Part shown: positions 9,494-17,228 of the stretch, piece by piece
Numbering within the stretch: the stretch's first letter is position 1
How the letters are laid out: each line of letters starts with the position of its first letter
Assembly: GCA_963702495.1 (NCBI GenBank)
Contig: CAVPDA010000012.1
Coordinates: 1-64,000 of the forward strand
DNA length: 64,000 bases
Reading direction: 5' to 3'
Source: CAVPDA01 sp963702495
Lineage (GTDB): Bacteria > Pseudomonadota > Gammaproteobacteria > Burkholderiales > Rhodocyclaceae
Notes under the pieces: model-generated
The model's database searches: none
The model's input: only the letters and a program-made list of their open reading frames with translations
Told to the model about the DNA's origin: nothing
Translations under genes and position numbers: made by a program

Positions 9494-9572
9494 AGGTCGG
9501 TTCGCGCGGCCGACGCCGCGGAGCCGACATCGACGATCCTGTCGGTTGCGCGCCACGCGCTCGAACCGACCT
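9494..9572. repeat. Palindromic intergenic repeat between aceE and aceF
   Basis: AGGTCGGTTCG at 9494-9504 and its exact reverse complement CGAACCGACCT at 9562-9572 bound this gap segment, with further GC-rich dyads between. The pattern resembles the dispersed GTAGGTCGG-type palindromes common in proteobacterial intergenic regions. It fills almost the whole aceE-aceF gap and would fold in the mRNA. Confidence 0.55.
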
Positions 9573-9587
9573 GCGCTAGGAACAAAA

Positions 9588-11006
9588 ATGAGCCAGCTGC
9601 TGGAAGTCAAAGTCCCCGACATCGGCGACTTCAAGGACGTGCCGGTGATCGAGGTGGCGGTCAAGCCGGGCGACGCGGTCAAGGCCGAGGACACCCTCAT
9701 CGTCCTGGAATCGGACAAGGCCACCATGGACGTGCCCTCGCCTGCCGCCGGCACGGTGAAGGAGATCAAGATCAAGGTCGGCGACAAGGTGGCCGAGGGC
9801 TCGCTGATCCTGCTGCTCGACGCTGCGGCAAGCGCCGCCGCCGCGCCCCCCTCTCCCCAACCCTCCCCCGCCGGCGGGGAGGAAGAGCAAGCCCCTCTCC
9901 CGTCCCTGGAGAGGGGTGGGGGTGAGGGGCTCGCCGCCGCCCCGTCCGCCCCCCCCGCCCCGCCGCCGACCGGGCCCATCGCGGAAGTCCCTCCCGCCCG
10001 CCCCGGCACCGGTTCGAGCGAGGAACCGGTAAGTCCCGTGCCCTCCGCACCGCGGCCCACTCCCGCCGAGATCGCAGCCGAAATGGCGGGCGGCCACAAG
10101 GCCCATGCCTCGCCTTCGGTGCGCCGCTTCGCGCGCGAACTGGGCGTCGATGTCGCGCTCGTCACGGGGACCGGACCGAAAGGCCGCATCCAGAAGGAGG
10201 ACGTGCAGGCTCACGTCAAGAGCGAACTGAACCGGCCGCGCGCGGCGGCGCCGGCCGGCGCGGCCGTCGGCGGCCTGGAGCTTCTGGCCTGGCCGCAGGT
10301 GGATTTCGCCAAGTTCGGCCCGGTCGAAGCGAAGCCGCTGGCGCGCATCAAGAAGCTCTCGGGTGCGAACCTGGCGCGCAACTGGGTGATGATTCCCCAC
10401 GTCACCCAGCACGACGAGGCCGACATCACGGACCTCGAAGCCTTCCGCGTCCAGCTCAACAAAGAGAACGAGAAGTCCGGCGTGAAACTCACCATGCTCG
10501 CCTTCCTCATCAAGGCCTGCGTCGCCGCGCTGCGCAAGTTCCCCGAGTTCGCCAGTTCGCTGGATGGGGACAACCTCGTCTTCAAGCGCTACTACCACAT
10601 CGGGTTCGCCGCCGACACGCCCAACGGCCTGGTGGTTCCGGTGCTGCGCGACTGCGACACCAAGGGCGTGCTGCAGATCGCCCAGGAAACCTCGGCGCTG
10701 GCAGCCAAGGCGCGGGAGGGCAAGCTCTCGCCCACCGAGATGCAGGGCGGAACCTTCTCCATTTCCAGCCTCGGCGGCATCGGCGGCACGGCGTTCACGC
10801 CCATCATCAACGCCCCGGAGGTGGCGATCCTCGGCGTGTCGAAATCCCAGATCAGGCCGCAATGGGACGGCAAGCAGTTCCAGCCGCGGCTGATGCTGCC
10901 GATGTCTCTGTCCTACGATCACCGCGTCATCGACGGCGCGGCGGCGGCGCGCTTCACCGCATTCCTCGCCCAACTGCTCGCCGACCTGCGGCGCACGATG
11001 CTCTAG
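9588..11006 (+). CDS. aceF: Dihydrolipoamide acetyltransferase (PDH E2)
   Basis: AceF carries acetyl groups on a swinging lipoyl lysine and transfers them to CoA, forming the core of the pyruvate dehydrogenase complex. The 472-residue protein has one lipoyl domain (residues 1-80, lipoyl Lys44 in ESDKATMD). A linker of about residues 85-160 follows, rich in Pro/Ala/Gly/Glu. A peripheral subunit-binding domain comes next (SPSVRRFARELGVD, KGRIQKEDV), then the catalytic domain ending in the active-site motif SYDHRVIDGA. The linker is encoded partly by a palindromic repeat (9848-9929). The first ~270 nt are nearly identical to the start of lpdA, unlike the rest of the gene. Confidence 0.97.
   Translation: MSQLLEVKVPDIGDFKDVPVIEVAVKPGDAVKAEDTLIVLESDKATMDVPSPAAGTVKEIKIKVGDKVAEGSLILLLDAAASAAAAPPSPQPSPAGGEEEQAPLPSLERGGGEGLAAAPSAPPAPPPTGPIAEVPPARPGTGSSEEPVSPVPSAPRPTPAEIAAEMAGGHKAHASPSVRRFARELGVDVALVTGTGPKGRIQKEDVQAHVKSELNRPRAAAPAGAAVGGLELLAWPQVDFAKFGPVEAKPLARIKKLSGANLARNWVMIPHVTQHDEADITDLEAFRVQLNKENEKSGVKLTMLAFLIKACVAALRKFPEFASSLDGDNLVFKRYYHIGFAADTPNGLVVPVLRDCDTKGVLQIAQETSALAAKAREGKLSPTEMQGGTFSISSLGGIGGTAFTPIINAPEVAILGVSKSQIRPQWDGKQFQPRLMLPMSLSYDHRVIDGAAAARFTAFLAQLLADLRRTML
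9848..9929. repeat. Dispersed CT/GA-rich palindromic repeat inside the aceF linker
   Basis: A CCCTCTCCCC-type arm and a later GGTGGGGGTGAGGGG arm form an imperfect palindrome typical of intergenic repeats. Here it lies in frame and is translated as part of the flexible linker (SPQPSPAGGEEE and following). A related copy lies in lpdA (11894-11975) and a shorter intergenic one at 53312-53345. Confidence 0.75.
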
Positions 11007-11058
11007 ATCCAAGTCCCGCTCCGGCCCGGAGCGGGAAAACCGAACCGCAAGGTAAGCC

Positions 11059-11637
11059 ATGACAACCATCTGCGTGGTCAAGAAAGGCGGTGTGGTGGCG
11101 ATCGCCGCCGAATCGCTCACCACCTTCGGCGACACGCGTCTGCCGCGGCATTACAAGGGCGAGTACGACAAGATCCTGCACATCGGCGATTCGCGCATCG
11201 GCATCTGCGGCAGCTCCGCCCACCATCTGGTGCTGGCGAGCGCGCTGGCGAAGATGGAGGACGTGAAGCTGGGCAGCCGCATGGAAGTGTTCGAGACCTT
11301 TCGCCGCCTGCATCCCATCCTCAAGGAGCACGCCTACCTCAATCCCAAGGAAGACGAGGACGACCCCTACGAATCGTCCCAGATGGTGGCGCTCATCGCC
11401 AACGAGACGGGTATCTACGGCGTCTATTCCTACCGCGAGGTATTCGAATACGACCGCTTCTGGTCCATCGGCTCGGGCCGCAATTTCGCCCTGGGCGCCA
11501 TGTTCGCCGCCTACGACAAGGGCAAGGGCGCCGCCGACATCGCCAAGACCGGCGTGGCGGCGGGCATCGAATTCGATACCGCCTCCAGCGGACCCGTCGT
11601 CTGCTACACGATCAAGCTCAGAAAGGACAGGAAATGA
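11059..11637 (+). CDS. Betaproteobacterial proteasome homolog (BPH), Ntn-hydrolase peptidase
   Basis: The 192-residue product resembles HslV and the proteasome beta subunit. It begins Met-Thr-Thr-Ile, so removal of Met would expose a catalytic Thr1. Counting from Thr1, position 17 is Glu where HslV has Asp, and a lysine at about 37 in YDKI could serve as the catalytic Lys33 equivalent after a short insertion. GDSRIGICGSSAHH and SSGPVVCYTIK match the family's central and C-terminal strands. Family knowledge: BPH proteins form a double-ring particle, and no ATPase partner is established; none is encoded nearby. The gene sits between aceF and lpdA, and its stop overlaps the lpdA start as ATGA, so translation is coupled. 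Databases often give such proteins unrelated names. Confidence 0.85.
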   Translation: MTTICVVKKGGVVAIAAESLTTFGDTRLPRHYKGEYDKILHIGDSRIGICGSSAHHLVLASALAKMEDVKLGSRMEVFETFRRLHPILKEHAYLNPKEDEDDPYESSQMVALIANETGIYGVYSYREVFEYDRFWSIGSGRNFALGAMFAAYDKGKGAADIAKTGVAAGIEFDTASSGPVVCYTIKLRKDRK

Positions 11638-13454
11638 GCGGAGTGATCGAAGTCAAAGTGCCCGACATCGGCGACTTCAAGGACGTGCCGGTGATCGAGG
11701 TGGCGGTCAAGCCGGGCGACGCGGTCAAGGCCGAGGACACCCTCATCGTCCTGGAATCGGACAAGGCCACCATGGACGTGCCCTCGCCCGCCGCCGGCAC
11801 GGTGAAGGAGATCAAGATCAAGGCCGGCGACAAGGTGGCCGAGGGCTCGCTGATCCTGCTGCTCGACGCTGCGGCAAGCGCCGTCGTCGCGCCCCCCTCT
11901 CCCCGACCCTCCCCCGCCGGGGGGGAGGGAGAGGAAGCCCCTCTCCCCTCGCGGGAGAGGGGTGGGGGTGAGGGGGTCGCTGTCCCCTCGTCCCCCCCCG
12001 GCGCATTTCTCGGGGCGACCGACCTCGAGTGCGACATGCTGGTGCTCGGCGCCGGACCGGGCGGCTATTCGGCCGCCTTCCGTGCCGCGGATCTGGGCAT
12101 GAGGACGGTGCTGGTGGAGCGCTATGCCAAGCTCGGCGGCGTCTGCCTGAACGTCGGCTGCATTCCGTCCAAGGCGCTGCTGCATGTGGCGGCGGTGACC
12201 GAAGAGGCGGCGCACCTGGCCGAGCACGGCGTCGCCTTCGGCCAGCCCCAGTTCGACCTGGACAAGCTGCGCGCCTGGAAGGACAAGGTGGTGGGCAAGC
12301 TCACCGGCGGCCTCGCCGGCATGGCCAGGACGCGCAAGGTCGAGGTCGTGCGCGGCTACGGCCACTTCCTCGACGCCCATCATGTGGAAGTGGAACTGAC
12401 CACCGGCGACGGCCAGGACAAGACCGGCGAGAAGAAGGTGGTGAGCTTTCGCAAATGCATCATCGCCGCCGGCTCCCAGGCCGTGCGCCTGCCTTTCATC
12501 CCGGACGATCCGCGCATCGTGGACTCGACCGGGGCGCTGGAATTGCGCCAGGTGCCGAAGCGCATGCTGGTGATCGGCGGCGGCATCATCGGCCTGGAGA
12601 TGGCCACGGTCTATTCCGCGCTGGGGGCGAAGATCGAGGTCGTGGAAATGCTGGACGCACTGATGCAGGGACCGGACCGCGACCTGGTCAAGGTGTGGGA
12701 GAAGAGGAATGCCGGGCGTTTCGACCAGGTGATGCTCAACACCAAGACGGTCGCGGTCGAGGCCGGGCCCGAAGGCTTGCTGGTCCGTTTCGAAGGCGCG
12801 CAGGCCCCGGCGCAGCCGCGGCTCTACGACATGATCCTGCAGTCGGCCGGCCGCAGCCCCAACGGCAGCAAGATCGGCGCCGACAAGGCCGGCGTCGCCG
12901 TCACCGAGCGCGGCTTCATTCCCGTGGACAAGCAGATGCGCACCAACGTGCCGCATATCCACGCCATCGGCGACATCGTCGGCCAGCCCATGCTGGCGCA
13001 CAAGGCGGTGCATGAGGCGCATGTCGCGGCGGAAGCGGCCGCCGGCCAGAGCAGCCATTTCGACGCCAGCGTCATCCCCGGCGTCGCCTACACCGATCCG
13101 GAAGTGGCCTGGGTCGGCCTGACCGAGGACGAAGCGAAGACGCAGGGACGGAAGGTGGGCATCGGCAAGTTCCCCTGGGCCGCCTCCGGCCGGGCCATCG
13201 CCAACGGCCGCGACGAAGGCTTCACCAAGCTGATCTTCGACGAGGAGACCCATCGCGTCGTCGGCGGCGGCATCGTCGGCACCAACGCCGGCGACATGAT
13301 CGGCGAGATCGCGCTGGCGATCGAGATGGGCTGCGACGCCGTGGACATCGGCAAGACCATCCATCCCCATCCAACCCTGGGCGAGTCCATCGGCATGGCG
13401 GCCGAATTGTACGAGGGCGTGTGCACCGACCTGCCGCCGACCCGGAAGAAGTAA
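11634..13454 (+). CDS. lpdA: Dihydrolipoamide dehydrogenase (PDH E3) with N-terminal lipoyl domain
   Basis: This flavoenzyme re-oxidises the dihydrolipoyl groups of AceF with NAD. At 606 residues it is longer than the usual ~475 because a lipoyl domain (residues 1-80, Lys44) and a linker precede the enzyme proper. The enzyme part shows the FAD motif GAGPGGYSAAF, the redox disulfide GGVCLNVGCIPSK, the NAD motif IGGGIIGLEMA and the C-terminal active-site HPHPTLGES. The first ~270 nt are almost identical to aceF. Its ATG overlaps the preceding BPH stop codon. Lipoyl-bearing E3 proteins are known in betaproteobacteria. Confidence 0.97.
   Translation: MSGVIEVKVPDIGDFKDVPVIEVAVKPGDAVKAEDTLIVLESDKATMDVPSPAAGTVKEIKIKAGDKVAEGSLILLLDAAASAVVAPPSPRPSPAGGEGEEAPLPSRERGGGEGVAVPSSPPGAFLGATDLECDMLVLGAGPGGYSAAFRAADLGMRTVLVERYAKLGGVCLNVGCIPSKALLHVAAVTEEAAHLAEHGVAFGQPQFDLDKLRAWKDKVVGKLTGGLAGMARTRKVEVVRGYGHFLDAHHVEVELTTGDGQDKTGEKKVVSFRKCIIAAGSQAVRLPFIPDDPRIVDSTGALELRQVPKRMLVIGGGIIGLEMATVYSALGAKIEVVEMLDALMQGPDRDLVKVWEKRNAGRFDQVMLNTKTVAVEAGPEGLLVRFEGAQAPAQPRLYDMILQSAGRSPNGSKIGADKAGVAVTERGFIPVDKQMRTNVPHIHAIGDIVGQPMLAHKAVHEAHVAAEAAAGQSSHFDASVIPGVAYTDPEVAWVGLTEDEAKTQGRKVGIGKFPWAASGRAIANGRDEGFTKLIFDEETHRVVGGGIVGTNAGDMIGEIALAIEMGCDAVDIGKTIHPHPTLGESIGMAAELYEGVCTDLPPTRKK
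11894..11975. repeat. Dispersed palindromic repeat inside the lpdA linker
   Basis: This is the same element as in aceF: a CCCCTCTCCCC arm and a GGTGGGGGTGAGGGG arm, in frame and translated in the linker (SPRPSPAGGEGE and following). Its inner portion differs from the aceF copy by several substitutions and has the more perfect palindrome, CCCTCTCCC-TCGC-GGGAGAGGG. Confidence 0.75.
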
Positions 13455-13535
13455 CGGACTGGGCGACAGTGCCGAGCCGTGTGCTAGAACGAAGAGGGCG
13501 CGACTCTTCGTACACTTTTGCGACGGAGGTGGGTC

Positions 13536-15128
13536 ATGAGGATGGTTCTTGCACTGGCGGCCGGCTTGCTCGCCGCCTCCCCCGGGGCTTCCGCGGCGAA
13601 TGCCCAGCAACTGATCGAGCGCTCCATCCAGGCGCTTGGCGGCGCTGAGGCCCTGTCGGGGTTGAAGCGGGTAACCGTCTCCGGGGTGGCGCGATTCTGG
13701 GAGCCGGAGCAGTCACACGCGCCGAGCGGCGAGATGCGTTTCGGCGCCGTCTCCCGCTTCACCCAGTCGCGCGACACGCCTGCCGGCCTCGCGCGTAGCG
13801 ATTGGATGCGGGACTACGAATACCCGGCCCGCCGCACCTACACCTTCAGTGAAGTGGTCACGCCGGATGCGGGTTACGTCAAGGGCATCGACACCACCTC
13901 GCGCACCAAGCAGAGCCAGTCGAACGATCCGCCGCAGCATGCGATGTCGGGCGTGCGGCTGGCGGCTGCGCAGCGCGAACTGGCACGCAGTTCGCCGACG
14001 CTGCTGCTGGACATGAAGGCCAACCCGAAGGCGGTCGGCACACTTCCCGACCAGACGGTGGACGGGATGCGCTACAAGGCGCTGCGCTACCAGTGGAAGG
14101 ATCAGCGCTTCACGCTGCTGCTCGATCCCGCGACATACTTGCCGGCGCGCGTCCGCACCCTGGATGCCGACGCCATTCAGGGCGACTCTGACTACGACCT
14201 GGTGCTGAGCAACTGGCGCGAGATCGGCGGCGCGAAGCTCGCCCACGGCCAGGACTATCTGCTCAACGGCCAGACGGTGGTGCAGACCCGCATCACCCAG
14301 GCCACGACCGTTCCCACTTTCGATGCAGCGGCTTTCGCCATCCCGGCGCCGATCAAGGCCGCCGCGGCGAAGCCGGCGAGCGGCCCCGTTCCCTACCAAT
14401 GGGTGCTGCGGCGCCAGCATCTGGGCGTCTATCTCGATTCCGACGGCATCGGCTACGACACGGGCGCCGGCAGCGGATTGAAGCTGACGGACATCGCACC
14501 GGGTATCAGCCTGACCCAGGGCGGGACGCACAATTCGATGATCGTGGAACTGGACAAGTATCTGGTGGTGTTCGATGCGCCGATCGGCGAATCCCAGGCG
14601 CAATGGACGATCGAGGCGGCGCGTGCCAGGTATCCCGGCAAGCCCATCAAGTACCTGGTACTGACCCACCACCACATGGACCACGCCAGCGGCACGCGCA
14701 CCTTTGTCGCCATGGAGGGCGCAGCGCTCGTCGTCGGCAAGGGCGCCAAGCCGCATTATCAGCGTGTGCTGTCCGCGCCGCACCGGGTGGACAATGACCT
14801 GCTGCAGCGCACACCGCGCCGGACGGAGATCGTGGAGGTGAGCGACAAGTGGACCGTGGGCGACGGCAGGCGCCAGGTCACCGCCTACGCCGTGGACAAT
14901 CCGCACGCCGAGGCGATGCTGATCGGCTACCTGCCCGAAGCCAGGCTCGGCTTCGTCACCGACCTGTGGAGCCCGGGGCGCGACGCGCTGGGCGCCAAGC
15001 CAACACCGGGACAGGCGGCGCTGGTGGCGGCAGTCCGCAAGTACGGCATCGACGCCGAGCGCTTTGCGGGCGGTCACGGCAGCACCGCGCCGTACGGGGA
15101 CCTCGCCAAGATCGCAGACGCGAAGTGA
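13536..15128 (+). CDS. Exported metallo-beta-lactamase-fold hydrolase
   Basis: The 530-residue product starts with a clear signal peptide (hydrophobic MVLALAAGLLAA, cleavage likely after GASA), so it is periplasmic or secreted. Residues ~25-270 form a beta-rich lipoprotein-like N-terminal region. A metallo-beta-lactamase fold follows with the metal motif THHHMDHASG (HxHxDH), later VDNPHAEAM, and a C-terminal GGHGST. The substrate is unknown; relatives are annotated only as MBL-fold hydrolases. The start is supported by GGAGGT five bases upstream. It is followed by a 151-bp gap before rpiA with GC-rich dyads but no clear terminator. Confidence 0.8.
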   Translation: MRMVLALAAGLLAASPGASAANAQQLIERSIQALGGAEALSGLKRVTVSGVARFWEPEQSHAPSGEMRFGAVSRFTQSRDTPAGLARSDWMRDYEYPARRTYTFSEVVTPDAGYVKGIDTTSRTKQSQSNDPPQHAMSGVRLAAAQRELARSSPTLLLDMKANPKAVGTLPDQTVDGMRYKALRYQWKDQRFTLLLDPATYLPARVRTLDADAIQGDSDYDLVLSNWREIGGAKLAHGQDYLLNGQTVVQTRITQATTVPTFDAAAFAIPAPIKAAAAKPASGPVPYQWVLRRQHLGVYLDSDGIGYDTGAGSGLKLTDIAPGISLTQGGTHNSMIVELDKYLVVFDAPIGESQAQWTIEAARARYPGKPIKYLVLTHHHMDHASGTRTFVAMEGAALVVGKGAKPHYQRVLSAPHRVDNDLLQRTPRRTEIVEVSDKWTVGDGRRQVTAYAVDNPHAEAMLIGYLPEARLGFVTDLWSPGRDALGAKPTPGQAALVAAVRKYGIDAERFAGGHGSTAPYGDLAKIADAK

Positions 15129-15279
15129 GCGAGGCAGCCAGAGCCGCAAGAACCCGCCCGTGCCCGCAACGATGCGGGGGCGGGCTGTTCCAGCTCCCAT
15201 CCGCGCCCTGACTCCCTGCACCGGTCGGGCGCGAGCGATTCCGGTAGAATCGCCGGCTCCAAGGGAGGACAGCCAGAAA

Positions 15280-15939
15280 ATGACACAGGACGAACTGAAG
15301 CAGGCATCGGCGCGCGCCGCCATGCAATACGTGGTGGATGGCGCCATCATCGGCGTCGGCACCGGATCGACGGCCAACTACTTCATCGACGAACTGGGAA
15401 AGGTGAAGGACCGCATCCGCGGCGCGGTGGCCAGTTCCGAGGCCTCGGCAAAGCGGCTGGCGGGCCACGGCATCCCGGTGCTGGACCTGAACGACGTGGA
15501 CGACATTCCGGTCTACGTGGACGGGGCCGACGAGATCACGCGCGAACTGGCCATGATCAAGGGCGGCGGCGGCGCGCTGACGCGCGAGAAGATCGTCGCC
15601 GCGGTGGCGAAGAACTTCGTCTGCGTGGCCGACGAAACCAAGCTGGTGGCGCGGCTCGGAAAGTTTCCGCTGCCGGTGGAGGTGATCCCGATGGCGCGCG
15701 AATACGTGGCGCGGGAACTGAAGGCGCTGGGCGGCAAGCCGCAACTGCGGCAGGGCTTCACGACGGACAACGGCAACATCATCCTCGACGTGCTCGAACT
15801 CGCCATCGACGACGCGGCCGCCCTGGAGACGCACATCGACCACATCGTCGGGGTGGTCACGAACGGCCTTTTCGCGCGGCGCGGCGCCGACGTGCTGCTG
15901 CTGGCGACGGCCGCGGGCGTGAAGACGATTTCGCGCTGA
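15280..15939 (+). CDS. rpiA: Ribose-5-phosphate isomerase A
   Basis: RpiA interconverts ribose-5-phosphate and ribulose-5-phosphate, needed in the pentose phosphate pathway and for RuBP regeneration in the Calvin cycle encoded farther along. The 219-residue protein has GVGTGSTANYFIDEL near the N-terminus, VDGADEI and KGGGGALTREKIVA, all active-site motifs of the family. An AGGGAGGA ribosome site precedes the ATG. A TAGAAT sequence about 35 bp upstream could be a -10 element. Confidence 0.97.
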   Translation: MTQDELKQASARAAMQYVVDGAIIGVGTGSTANYFIDELGKVKDRIRGAVASSEASAKRLAGHGIPVLDLNDVDDIPVYVDGADEITRELAMIKGGGGALTREKIVAAVAKNFVCVADETKLVARLGKFPLPVEVIPMAREYVARELKALGGKPQLRQGFTTDNGNIILDVLELAIDDAAALETHIDHIVGVVTNGLFARRGADVLLLATAAGVKTISR

Positions 15940-16001
15940 AACGTTTCTGTCACAATGGCTTGATAAGTTCGGCAGGCTGGTTTCCTGAAAGGTGGCGCGC
16001 A

Positions 16002-16703
16002 GTGACTGAACATACATACAAGCAGTTCGATACCGAACTGGAAGACATCCGCAACCGCGTCCTGCAGATGGGCGGCCTGGTGGAGCACCAGATCGTCAAG
16101 GCCATGGAGGGGTTCGTGGATGGCGACCTGCTGCTGATCGACCAGGTCATCAACAACGACGCGCGGGTCAACGCCGCCGAAGTTTCGCTGGACGAGGCCT
16201 GCAGCCATATCATCGCCCGGCGCCAGCCGGCGGCGGTGGATCTGCGCATGATCATGACGGTGATCAAGACCATCACCGATCTGGAACGTATCGGCGACGA
16301 AGCGAAGAAGATCGCCAAGCTCGCCAAGAAGGTCCATACCGACGACGCCGGCTTCGGGCCGCGCGTGGAATTGCGCCACGTGGCGCAACTGGCGGTGGCG
16401 ATGCTGCGCAAGGCGCTCGACGCCTTCGCCCGCCTCGACGTCACTGCCGCGGCCGAAGTGGTGCGTCAGGACAAGGAGGTGGATGCCGAGTTCAAGTCCA
16501 TCATGCGCCAGCTCATCACCTTCATGATGGAAGATCCGCGCACCATCTCACGCGGCCTCGAGGTGCTGTTCGCCGCCAAGTCCATCGAGCGCATCGGCGA
16601 CCACTCCAAGAACATCTCGGAGTACGTGGTGTACATGGTGAAGGGGCGCGACGTGCGCCATATCGGTCTGGAAGGCATCGAGCGCGAGGTCGCCGGCCAC
16701 TGA
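16002..16703 (+). CDS. phoU: Phosphate transport system regulator PhoU
   Basis: PhoU is a cytosolic helical-bundle protein that restrains the PhoR/PhoB phosphate response and Pst transport. The 233-residue product has two PhoU repeats with the characteristic ERIGDEAKKIAKLAKKV and ERIGDHSKNISEYVVY helices. The start is a GTG before TEHTYKQFDTELE, where the family begins, with AAAGGTGG upstream. No pst genes are adjacent. Nearby phosphate-linked genes are the polyphosphate phosphotransferase and, far downstream, psiE. Confidence 0.95.
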   Translation: MTEHTYKQFDTELEDIRNRVLQMGGLVEHQIVKAMEGFVDGDLLLIDQVINNDARVNAAEVSLDEACSHIIARRQPAAVDLRMIMTVIKTITDLERIGDEAKKIAKLAKKVHTDDAGFGPRVELRHVAQLAVAMLRKALDAFARLDVTAAAEVVRQDKEVDAEFKSIMRQLITFMMEDPRTISRGLEVLFAAKSIERIGDHSKNISEYVVYMVKGRDVRHIGLEGIEREVAGH

Positions 16704-16844
16704 GAGCTTGTGAATAAATCTACTGCGCGTCCCGAGTGCTGCGTTGCGCGGTACTCGCTCCTCGCCTATCTATCTGATATGTCTCGTCGCTGCGCTCCGT
16801 GCGCCTTGCCCTCGGGCCGCTCGCTACGATTTCTTCACAACCTC
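16704..16844. repeat. 141-bp element with terminal inverted repeats (MITE-like)
   Basis: Immediately after the phoU stop, GAGCTTGTGAATAAATC (16704-16720) is matched by GATTTCTTCACAACCTC (16828-16844) in inverted orientation with two mismatches. The interior encodes no plausible protein. Ends of this kind suggest a small non-autonomous mobile or dispersed intergenic element; target-site duplication is not obvious by eye. Confidence 0.55.
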
Positions 16845-16889
16845 TGAGCCTTTGCGCGATCCGGTCCGTCCGCCCGATCGCCACGAGTC

Positions 16890-17162
16890 CTACGACTGGG
16901 GCGGCACGTATCCCGCGGCTCTCTCGGCGCCCTCGCCGAAAAAGTGCTTCTCCATCTGCTCGGCGAGGTACTTGCGTGCCCTCGAATCAGCCAGATTGAG
17001 CCGGTTCTCGTTCACCAGCATGGTCTGGTGACGGATCCACTGCTGCCAGGCTTCCTTCGACACGTTTTCATAGATCCGTTTTCCCAGCTCGCCAGGATAC
17101 GGGGGAAAGTCGAGGCCCTCGGCTTCTCGGCCGAGCTTGATGCAATTCACCATGCGGGGCAT
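16890..17162 (-). CDS. yggX: Fe(2+)-trafficking protein YggX
   Basis: YggX is a small cytosolic protein linked to iron trafficking and protection of iron-sulfur clusters from oxidation. The 90-residue product is full length, with the N-terminal MVNCIKLGREAEGLD containing the family cysteine, then FPPYPGELGKRIYENVSKEAW and EQMEKHFFGEG. It is downstream of the diguanylate cyclase gene on the same strand, 66 bp apart. Confidence 0.96.
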   Translation of the reverse strand: MPRMVNCIKLGREAEGLDFPPYPGELGKRIYENVSKEAWQQWIRHQTMLVNENRLNLADSRARKYLAEQMEKHFFGEGAERAAGYVPPQS

Positions 17163-17228
17163 GTTGCGATCCTTTCGTCGGTAGGCTGCGCCTTCACAGC
17201 GCCGATTCTAGCGGAAAAGCGCCGCGCC

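Noticed and set aside
15129..15279. Intrinsic terminator before rpiA
   Set aside because: GC-rich dyads around 15158-15186 are imperfect and no T-tract follows.
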